NCBI GenBank assembly: GCA_964017235.1
Contig: OZ024929.1
Location: forward strand, 24,487,464-24,551,463
Direction of reading: 5' to 3'
Source of the DNA: Sabellastarte sp. h YS-2021
Taxonomy: Eukaryota; Annelida; Polychaeta; Sabellida; Sabellidae
DNA: 64,000 bases
In this document: in pieces, positions 38,901-50,900 of the stretch
Numbering within the stretch: position 1 is the stretch's first letter
How the letters are laid out: each line of letters begins with the position of its first letter
The notes under the pieces: generated by a model
The model's input: only the letters and a program-made list of their open reading frames with translations
Told to the model about the DNA's origin: nothing
The model's database searches: none
Position numbers and translations under genes: made by a program

Positions 38901-41900
38901 TAATGATTGTCATTGTACCTAGTTAATTGTAGCATAATATTAAGTAATAGCAAAATAGTTGACAAACTAAATGAAAATAACGCGTGTCTTAACGTCTGAT
39001 ACAGCTTTTATATACTATTTCATGCAATAATTCATTTTAAAAAGTAATCCATAGATGATCTTTTAGTCAGTTTTAATGAAGATCTATTAGCCGTATGTAT
39101 TAAATGCTTGCTTTACGTGACTCTGCTAGAGTATAATGTTTCTGTCTAGATCTATTCATTATCATATTTGTCAGATTTGTTATTATTTGCTTGTAGTTTA
39201 TCATGATATATACGTTGGTTTCTCCTTGACATTATGCTTGAAGTGTGTTTTTATTGATGCTGACCAGAAAACAAAAAAAAAATTAAGAAACTTATTGTTT
39301 AACAAAACTGCAGGGAGTTTGAACATATTTTTCATAAAGTGATTATGCCATTAATGTATTGATTTAATCATATCAGACCATAGTCATTTGGACATGTCAG
39401 TCAAGCATAACCACTTCAGTGATATTAATATTTCATGTTTTGTAACCTATTTTAAAATATATAAGTTTTCTTCTGTATGACTTCCTCCAGCAAGTTGACA
39501 AGTATATTGTGGAATGACATTTTGTGGAAAATAATGAATTTGTTGTTGTATTTATTGTGTGTAGTGATTGTGATTGGATATGCATATCTGAACTTTTATT
39601 CCTCCATAATTGTCAAAGTAGATGATACTATTTATTTGAGGTTCCCAACCTTCAGCACATTTCTCTCAGATTCAGTTTTTATCTGACATGACCAGTCTGA
39701 CATGTAGGAAATATGGACACCACCATCATAAAGGTACAGATGATGGTGTGAATAACATAATATGGAAGTTATGATGAGTGTATTTTTTGTTATCCCCAAC
39801 TTTTTACATTGCGTTTTTACTTTAGGCCTCTTCTATTCATTCTTTTATATCCAGGTTTCATTTCAGCATTTAGCTTTAATGCTCAGCCCAATGTCTGGGC
39901 AATTTTTGCCAAACCATCATTATATTAAAGGTGTACCTACCTAGCTATCCTCTTTGTGATTTGAATCACATAAGGCCATGTTTTATCTTGGTTTCTGTAG
40001 CTCCAAAGTTTTTTACATGGTGGGAAAGCTGCCCCCACGCAAAACCCTCCTCCTTTCTCATCCTGGACTTGGGACCAGGCAATGGTGTAGAGGATCACAT
40101 ACTGACACAATTAAATAATTTAAATCAAGTGTTCAGGGTTGGGGTCAAATAAATTGCAAAGTATTCAAGTACAAGTACTTTATAAAATCTTATGTACAAG
40201 TATAAGGGTTTTTCATCATTGTACTTAAGTACAAGTACTTTGAAAATTACTTAAGTACAAGTACTGGCAGTGTTACCTTTGTGTATTTTTTGCTATATCT
40301 AAAAATAATGATACTACAACATCTTTGATTCCTTTCAGCCTTTGGTTGGCATGCCCAGTCTGAAACGGGAAGCTGAGCGGCGGCCCCGCCACCATGATGA
40401 GGATTTGGTGGATGATCTGGATGATGAAGATGAAGAGTATGAAGATGATGAGGAGCTGGAGGATGATGGTCAGTATGACACCTCCCGCATGCCCCTCAGG
40501 TCAGGCCATCACAGGCGTCCCATGTCAGGTCACTCCACCCAGAGGTCAAGATCACTCTCCAGAACGGGAAGCAGAATGAGCACAGCAGACCCCCTGGTGA
40601 GTTGATTATATCAACTGAGGTTGTAATTAGAGAGAGTGGGTTATTAATTTTACCTAGTATGTTATTAGAGTAAACTGTCAAGTTACAAGTTTATATCAAA
40701 TGTCAAAGTTAGGGTTTTATGTCCCGGTCAACAGCCAGAAATATATTGGAATATTGGGTCACTTGTGGGAGCCAAACCCACACTAAGGTGAGAACTTGTG
40801 ATTATATTTCAAACTTCCTAACTACTAGGTCACCCGGGATCTGGCCAAGTTTAGAATTTTTCGGTTAGATTACACTTGAAGTGCAAAAGTTATGCACTGA
40901 GTCAAGTAAACTAAATGAAAATTCTGACTGTTTCATTTTAAATTATATTAGTTTTACAAAACAAGGCAATGTTCATTATTGGTATGAGGTTGACTTCTTT
41001 ATAATGATGGTAATTTTGGTGAAATTTTTTGTTTATTACATAATGTGGCTAGGAGAACAATGAATTTATTTCTAATGTATGAAGGACTGACAGGATGTAT
41101 CTCAGTGGAAAAAATCCATCTGAAGCAGAAGAATTGGCAGTTAATGCTTATAATGCTTATAATAATATTTTCAAATCCCAAAACACCAGGTACTTACTTC
41201 TACTGAGCCTAGAAATCAAGGATATAATGATTTACTTTTGGAGGGTGATGCCAAGCCATTACATTAACAGAAATTGCTGAACATACGGTAATAAATCATC
41301 CTTCCATGGTGATAACTGGCACTGTTCACTAAGTTTTCTTTATTTATGCTGTTTATCTGATGTAAATAGCTGGCATTATTTGTTTTACTATTTTTTTACC
41401 CCACAGCCCTTAAGGGCCGTCGGGGTATTGTTTTCACCCATGGTGTCCAGATGGGCGGGTGGGCGGTTGGCGGGAAAAAGTTTGTCTGGGCTGTGTCTCA
41501 GAAACCATACGGTGTAGGAAGTTGATACATGGTAGGGACATTGGTTAGGATGTGTAGGTGTGCAACGTCATGGTCTGACCTTGATTTGACCTTTGACCTT
41601 GCCGTAGTGACCTTGAGTTTGAAAATCTTGTCCGGGTTATATCTCGGAAACCGTAAGGTGTAGGAAGTTGACACTTGGTAAGGACATTGGTTAGGGGGTG
41701 TAGGTGTGCAACGTTATGGTCTGACCTTGATTTGACCTTTGACCTTGCCGTAGTGACCTTGACCTATCAAATCTTGTCCGGGCTATATCTCGTAAGGTGT
41801 AGGAAGTTGATGCTTGGTAGGGACATTGGTTAGGGGTTGTAGGTGTGCAGCATCATGGATTTGACATTTGACCTTGCCGTAGTGACCTTGACCTTTAAAA

Positions 41901-44900
41901 TCTTGTTGCACCTTTGGGTCTGTCTTTTGATGCAGATTAAGCACTGTTAAAGTCATATTAGAATTTTACTTTTACAACTTCCCATTGTAACAGATGGAAT
42001 TTCATCAAGTGAGCCACAGATTTTGCTCCAACACCGCACATAAGCATTCATTGAATGTATTACCACTTCTGTATGCATGTTAATATTCAAAACATCTAAA
42101 CCATAATTCGGCCATGCCAGATGTAGATAAAGATTGTCGTAATGTTTAGTTCACTGATTAATGCTGTCATCTTCTTATTGAATTGTCTTGTTTTAATACT
42201 TCATCTTTACATGCATTATATTTCTCTTAGACATTATTTTCTCTATTTAAACATTGTTTGGACCTTTATATAACTGACAGTGCTCTGAAAGTATCCTGAA
42301 CTTTGTACTGATACACTACTTCTATATCTCATGGTGTTAAAAATATTTCCCTAGGCTGTGGGGTACGGGCATCTCTGATGCTATTTTTTTCTCAGTGTTA
42401 TGCAAATCAGTTTCATCAATAGGAGCTTAATTTGGATAAAATCAACCAGATAATTCAATGTAAATATCTGGCATTTTTCATTTTGTTTTCTGTATATTTG
42501 TTGCATATATTAACTTAACCAAACAAAAAACACAAGATTCTTTATAAAACTTAAGTTTCTTTTTGAATAAGTCTACTTAAAGTTAATTGTTGACCTGTTA
42601 AAGTTGCAGTTTATTTTTTTTTGCCAGGATGATGCCAAGCGGTTACAACAACAGAAAGAGAAGGAGGATCAGCTGAGTAAGAGGACCTTGATGGCACTCA
42701 ATGAAATGAGGATTAAGTTCCCAGGGAAGTCTGATGAGGAGGCAGAATACATTTTGGATAAGGTAACGCATAAATACAGAGTCTGGCAACAAAAGCAGTG
42801 AATATTTCATTATTGTAGTGTCAGTATTCCAACAGTCTGGACTTTGGGATCTTACCCATTAACTCAACCTGTTCCAGTACCAGACTTGTGTGTTTGTACA
42901 AGTGGATTTCAGATTGTGAGTACAGGGGGGGGGGGGGGGGTCACGTTAGCGAATGGGACATCCATAGCAAACAGCAATCTACCATCAGATTTAAAACAAT
43001 GGACATTTTGGGGACAGGGTTCAACATTGTTTCGATGATCATTCATTTATTCATATATTAAAATTAGTGGGGTGTTAGAACCCTGTGCCCCTGCTATCTA
43101 TCTTTTTAATGTTATGGTAGATTGCCGTTCGCTATGGATGTCCCGTTTGCTGACATGACCCCCCCCCCCCCCCCCCCCCCCCCCCTGTACATACTAACAT
43201 GGACAAAATAGAGTGTCCACTGAATGTTTACTGGACTGCAACAAGTTAGGTAAACATAAAATATGTACTGAGCAAATACAAACTGAATATAAAGTTGCTA
43301 AAATACATGGGTTCTTTGTAATATGATCAGAGTCTTTTAATATGTGAGAAAAAGAAAAAAAATAGAAATAAATAGAAGAAATAAATTAAATAAATGTAAA
43401 TTTTTGGCCAGAAATATTGTAGCATCCCACTGAAACTTAATGCAACCTAGAGTGTGATAGTCAGTGTAATCAACAAAATAAGTTATAACTCTAAACTTTA
43501 ATCAAAAAATTTTGTTCATTAATTAATTAAACAGAAGGGTTGAAATCCTGCCTTTAGTAGTCTGAGTATGACTAGCTGTGTTCACATTGACCCAAAGAAC
43601 CCCACTATTATCTGCTGTTTTTAGCTGCATGAGAATTGGAAGTTTCACAAGCCACGGATAGCCTCATACTGGCTGGTCAAGCTGGACTCCATTAAGAGAC
43701 GTAAAGTGATTGACATTGTGCGCTCCAATGTGCGTGCTATGATGCAGAGGACATGGAAAACTGCAGACGTGGAGAGTCTGCGTATGTACCGCATATTCAA
43801 CAGGGTGTTTAACAGATTACTGTGGAGTCATGGACAGGGTTTATGGAATTGCTTCCAAACTTCTGGGTGAGTCTACAAAATCATATAATTGTATTGTTAC
43901 AACAAAAAATGTACAGATGCAAGTTGAAATGAATACAGAGTCAAACAGATAATATAAAAGCAAAATTTACAGAGTGTGTATGGTTTTATGTTAAACTATG
44001 TGTTCAACTCTAGTTCCTATGAAACTATAAACAGGGATTGTGGAACTGTTTCCGGATGTCAAGTTTTGAGCAGAAGAGTTTGCATCAAACAAAGATTCAC
44101 ATAGTATAGCTAATTCCAGTTTGTTTATGCTTAAACACTTTGAAAATATCTTGTGACTGAATGATTTGTTAATTGACAACTCAAAGATATGAGGATAGAT
44201 GCAAAGGTCATTATTACTCCTCAAGCCCAAGTTTTCCATCAGAATGCCACCTTGTAACAGGGTTTCCCATCATTAATGATGTTGGTCTATTTTGGTAAAA
44301 TTAATAACAAAGTTACATTGGATGAAACAAATGTTTTTCTACAATGTTTTTACATTTAAAATTAGTTCAATTTAATGACTACTGTTGGCAAATTATTAGT
44401 GCCACATTTTCACTTTGTGACATGACCCTCGGTCATGTCAGATGATATAGACCTGAGTTATATCATTAGTTATATTATTTTAATGTATGTCACTTTATGT
44501 GATATTTCTAATCATGTTGCCTAGAAGGTAATGCTTTGAAGAATTCAAACCAAGAGGTTTAATTGTTTCTTTATTGACAGGAATTTAATTTAAACTTCTG
44601 TCACTGTCTTTGTTACTAGCCATGTTACATTAAAAGACTATTCCATTCAAGTGGTTTGGACCAAGACTGTAAAGTTGGACTTAAGCAACTGTTATTTTAT
44701 CAAGAAGTGAAATTTTATCAGTATGTACATTGCCATCTGTTTGCCGTACAGCCATGCTGCCTGGGAGACAATGCTGGTGAAGGGTTCAGACCAGGTGTCT
44801 GGGATTGAACTTGGGGCCTGTAGGCGCCTGGTACAGCTGTGTATGGACTGCCTGATTATAGTCTACAGATTCTGTCACCTACACGACCTGTAATTATCAC

Positions 44901-47900
44901 GGTGACAACGCCTCCTCAACCCTTGGTAGCTATTGTGTTACCTTAGTGCCAACAACAACCAGGACTTCTTGCTATCTTGTTACCTGTTGCTGCCTTGTTA
45001 TTTTTCATTGTACAGACAGTCCTATTTCATCTGATATTTCTTCATTACTTATAGAGAATCTAACATCTGGCAAATGTGAGGTCCTCTGCTGAGAGCAGTG
45101 TATTTTATCACAGGGAAACTGTGAATTACAGTACTACTGTGAAAATCAGTACTGAAATGATTTCATAAAATAAAAAAGGATTTTTTTTGTCAATCTGAAT
45201 GTTACGGTACTTGGAATAAGTAAAAAATCAACCTTTGTGGGTTTGTTAAAGTTTTTATTGTTGAGTTAGAGTTTAAGAAAATTTATAAAAATTCCATTGC
45301 TTAAAAAATTTTATTACTACACTTCATTGATCTGTGAAAAAATGAATAAAACACACTGTTCTAACTATTTCAGCCAGAATTGCAAAGGCTTTCAGACACC
45401 TAAGAAAATGAAAAAAAGAAGTATGATCAATAAAAATAATAAAGACATTAATATAAAATGACTCCTTTGGCCTGTTTGACCTGTATATATAATTCACTAA
45501 AAGGGATAATAAAATAGCACAGTTCTCGCGTGTCTTACATCTTTTGTAATTCTCAAACTTTTTTTTACTTTTGTATAAAACATTTCAGGTTTTGCCCTTT
45601 CTCTAGGCTTTATACAAAGAGCTATGTTTCACAGAGAATCTGGGTATTTTTGAGTTGTTATTCACATGTTGTTATTAACACATTAAAATATTGTACAAAA
45701 CATTTCAGGTTTTGCCCTTTTTCTAGCTTTTATACAAAGAGCTATGTTTCACAGGGGATCTGGGTATTTTTGAGTTGTTATTCACATGTTGTTATTAACA
45801 TTAAAGTATTTCTAACACAGAAGAGTGGTATACTACTGAACTTTTACCACCATCTCAATTTCCTGTGATAGATTTCCTTGAAAATTGTCCTGATTATTTA
45901 CCAAATAACTTACCGTTAAGTTTTCAGAAACTAGGTCGCACATACTAGCTGCAGCCCAGTTTATACTTCAATAGGAAAAAATTCTTCTTTGGATAGAAAC
46001 TATGGTTCTATTTTGAACTGATTGTATGCCACAAATCTTTCAGTGTACTACAGAAGACAATTAAGATGAGTGGTTAATTTAGTGAGAATACCACTGACAT
46101 TGTATCATGTTTCTAGTTCACTTGGTTTTATATCTTTACACTAATCAGGCTGTGTGATTTGCTCAATCACACAGAGAACTTTCTCTGATTTCTTTCAGCT
46201 TGTAAAAGACCTGGCTGTATATTTTGTAATTACTGTAAACTCTCTCACTGAGACAGATTGAATAAAATTAATGGTGTCAGGCCTGTACACATGTGGTGTT
46301 GACAGAAAACAGTTGCAATGGCATGGGGTCTCCTGAGAAAGTTTTTGGTGTACTTTTAATGCCTGAATATGTACGAACTGATTTAATAATGCATTTGCAA
46401 CCTCACACATTTTATGTGCACAATTAAAGAGTGTATTTTTCCAGTGCTTATTGAGCTTTTCATTGCCATGAAAATTGACTTGTTTTTCATTGTTGTTTAA
46501 AAATAGGAAATAGTGTGTCACAAAAATTACAACAATTTTGTTTGGGCTGTCAAAACTTCGGCTGGAATTACTGCACAGAGCCATTTTGTGCTGTCATGAA
46601 AAATACCATCCACCTGACCTTTATTCATACCTTTTCCAATACTGTAAGTTTCAAAATATCAATAATTTACTTATATATCAAACAGAATAAACTCTGTTTT
46701 CGTAGAACCAGTGTAAGCAGAATTTGGGTTCAAGAGGAAACATTTTATTTTGTTGGTACTAATGGAACTTAGCCATTAGAACCAAATGATGTGAATATTG
46801 GAGGTTCTACTAAAACTAAGTCTAATACGGATGCTTTGTTGACACGACTCCTCTGTGATATACTTATTCACTCGGGCCATACTTTGGAAAAATACAGTCT
46901 CTCATGAAGGTTGCCAGTGTTTTAGCAAATCAGTTCTGATGTCAGTGAATTTTAATACAGTCAGCTTGAACAAAGCCCTTATATCTTCTCTGCTCACTTT
47001 CCCTGTATTTCAGTAACTCTTGGGAAACCATCTTTAGCAAGAGTACAGAGACCATTTCTCCAGTAGAGATGGGCAGCTGTCGTAGGATAGTACAGTTGTG
47101 TCGTGATTGTTTACTAATCGTTTACCAGTTTGCCGCAGAGGCCAAGAGCACGTCTTCTCCCAGTAGTGAATCACAAACTGTACCTAATCATAGGTAAGAA
47201 CATATAGTCTGTTGACTTACAGAGTGTGTACCCACTTTTAATATCTATCCAGGTGTAGGTGACATCGTCTTCCAGTAATTTACAGAGTTTGGACCCATTT
47301 TCCCATGTCATAGTTACCCAGACATAGGTTCCAATATGTTTCTTCGATCTGCATAGAGTGTACCCAATCATAATATTATAATTACATAGTAACCAAGATT
47401 TATACAAAAAGAATACTAATGTGTTCATTGATTTGCAGAGGATTATAAAACATTCATACCTGTTACATGCCATTTTGACCCCATCCGCCGTTTAAAACAG
47501 CAGTCCGCCGTTTTAAACAGCAGGCTGCCATTTTAAATGGCCCAGCCAACTACATAACAGGAATACATACATACATGTGATAGTATGCAATAATGACATA
47601 AGTACCAACTGACTTTTGTATGCCATCCAGCCACAATTCAAGAGAACAAGCATTCTACTGCTTGATATAGTTGCAATTAACAGCCCTCCTTTGTACAATA
47701 CTTATTTATACACATTTGCATTTCATTCAAGTTATCCTTAGGAAAAAAAGCTCACTGCTATAGTGTTTGAAGTACACACATTCTAAATGTTTGAAATTCA
47801 TCCTTTTGTGAATTGACCTGTGATTTGTACACCAAAGGGGGTAAATCTTATAAACTGATTATCTTTCCCTGTGAACTAATCAACAGAAAAAGGTATGGCT

Positions 47901-50900
47901 TCCACAAATTCAATCCATTATGTTAAATCCAGCCCACATATGAGACAATACATCAAAAAGTAATCCTACGTGAAAAGAATGGCATTCCACTGGCCAGTCT
48001 TTTCATAACAGTGTGGAAGTCATCCTATTTCGTTGATTTGTTAACTATTATTCAAGTGATCAGTTAATTGGATTTATCCCTATTATTAGGGTATCCGAAA
48101 ATTAGCTATGACTGAAACAATTGACTAAATAGTGTTAAAGCTGTTTGAATGCTTTTTGAAAATTCATAATTACTTTATATTGATATAATTATATTGCTGC
48201 TATTTAATATTTCATCTTTTAAATTTTAAGCTTAAATGACAAACAACGGAAAGAAAAGAAATTTAATAATTGTCATGAAACATTAAACTTGTATCCCACA
48301 GAAGACAAACAAATAATTCAATAGTTAACAAAGTAATAGCTAGAAAAAGAGTTAAAATGCCTGCCAGCTGGAGCTCGCCATTTTAAATGGCTCAGCCATT
48401 TAGAACCCTTATTTAAACCTAGTGAATGTAAACGGCAGGGCCTGCCATTTAAAACGACTGGCCCCGCCGTTTTAAACGGCTTGGAGGCATAGATTTACAG
48501 AGGTTGTACCCACTTGTAATAGAATAAATACCCAGGCAGACATTTAAATATGTACCACTGGTTTGGATAGGGTTTACCCATAAAAAACGCCAATAAAATA
48601 GCCAACAATATATAAAATGTATGAGGTTTACCCATTCAAACTGATTCTTAATGTAATGAATTAAAAATGAATATTCATACAAACAAAATAATACATTTCA
48701 TTGACTTTTACAAATTTTGGGGCATAAATATTACTGGATAGATATACTATGTCCAAAATTAATCCAATGGACAGTAATAAGTGTCATCATGCCATTTATT
48801 CTAAGACCATGAAGAAAGACTAATGCTCCAATCATTTAGTGTATATTCAGTTAACCGGTGATCATTTTGATCCTCGGGTATTTGGAGGTCACTGCACAGT
48901 TACCTATTATGATTAATATGTACTAAACCTTCCCTGGTGAAGAACTGCAAAAAATATACAGATAAATGCTGAAAGTTCTCATTAGCATATCTATCTTATT
49001 TTATTAGGTAACAAATACAATATTATGAGATCAGTTCTATTTTATATGAAGTTTTCCATTGCCTTGAGACTTGTGTACCATGTCACTGGAAAACAATACT
49101 AAACTTTAAACTCCAGAGAAACATTTTTTGTACTAACCTTTGATTGACACAAGTACTGCTACAGCCATGGGGTTTTTATGGTCCACTGTTGCCACATTTG
49201 AACAAGGTTTTTAATTTAATTAATTGATGTAGAATTTCTACTGATGAACCATAACTTAATCTCCATATTCTTTCTGACTGAAGGATCACAAGAGAGATTA
49301 TCTTCTTCATATCACACTGTTCAGAAACATTTGCACTGTCATGTTTTGGGGGAATAGAATGTTTTGTCTCAATGAATTTATCTGCTGTTTTTTCCCTGAA
49401 AATTTCTTTTAGTTTTGAATGTAAGTTTCAGATGTTGTGGAAAAAGCTTTTTAGTAGACCCAAAGTTTAATTTAATTCTACAACCTTGTCAAAAAGCATC
49501 CAATATATAATTTTACTGTTTGCACAAAATCAGATCCTTGGGAAATTTAAAGTACTAATTAAAACAATTTACTAATCACCAAACAAGTGATTTTGTATTT
49601 GCTTTGTCTTGTAAAGTGTATAGTTTATTTGCTGTTATGACTTTTATGAAACCTTTGTTGTTGTTGTTGTTGTAGGTAATAAGCACAAGATTATTTAGAG
49701 GATTAAATTACCTTTTTTTTCTAAATATGTATGTCTCCAGTTATTTTTTTTATTTTTAGTTTTGTATTTATACAAAGAAGGTACTGTTGGTTTAAAAGAA
49801 TTGTACAATATCTTTTTCATGAAAAATAACCCTGAAGCTGACTTCCCATGTTAGTCAAACCACACTGAATTTTACTGAAGCAGAAATTGTTCAAGGGCCA
49901 CAGTTTTGAATACCTTTGACAGTATTAAAGGTCCCATGAAAATTTCCAACACAATTTCTCCTGTGCACTTTGTCAATTATGTAGGCGTTTAGCAGTACAT
50001 CTTCATGGCTACATACCCAAAACATTTTTGTCTGTTTCTATGCTTTTAACATGTTGAAAATTACTAGGTTACTAGACTACTAGAGAGATGAAATATTAGG
50101 TGCACTGGCTGATGGACGATTCTCTAGTCTCTAAAGTAAAAATTATTCATGGAATTTCATTTACTTTGACAAAATTTATATGAGATGCTCGTATTATTTT
50201 TCTAATTCTTCAGCCAGGGGGAGTATTTGTTGTTGCATTACAAAAGAACATTTTCTAGTCATGTCATGAAAGTGTTATTTAAGTCCAAACTAATCAAATC
50301 AGTCCATAAGTAGTAATTACATCCAATATGTGATTATTCACACATCCATTACAGAGGTTCACCGCAATAATTGGTGCCATTTCTTGCTAAATCAAACAAA
50401 CTCTCAAACTTTATTAATGTTTGGCTGCTAAACTCAGACAAGTTTGAAATCCGTTATTTCTAATTTACAGCTGAGGCAAAAGTTGGCACATCTGTTGAAA
50501 GCTTAATTGGCTAAATGGAGGGGTTTAATCTTTGTTAGTTTTTATCATTAAGGTGCTTTGTATATTTTGTGTGTGTTATCGATCTTTTGTTAAGTTAAAT
50601 TTGTAGACTAACTGTATATTTGAGTAACTGACCTGTTTCTTGTGTGCATTTTACTAAGGATCCTTCATGCTTGGGCCCCTTTGTTGGAGTAAGTTTGCCT
50701 TCTTTTTACCCTAAATGTTTACTTTGCTAGTGCTTTCATATCTGCTTAATATTTCCAACTCATAACTGATAGTGAATATTTAAATTTTGTTCTTTTAATT
50801 ATGTTTTGTATGTGTTTATAAGTTAATTAAAATTTGGTCTTGGTTTATTGTACTTGACTCAGTTAGCAGTGGTCTGATTTGTGTTTTGTTTGTTTGTGGT

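Noticed and set aside
45530..45868. 112-codon plus-strand frame with two near-identical halves
   Set aside because: The internal similarity comes from the 120-bp DNA duplication; no homology or start context supports a protein.
46150..46174. Perfect stem-loop CTGTGTGATT / AATCACACAG as a microRNA precursor
   Set aside because: A 10-bp stem with a 5-nt loop is far too short for a microRNA hairpin and the flanks do not extend the pairing.
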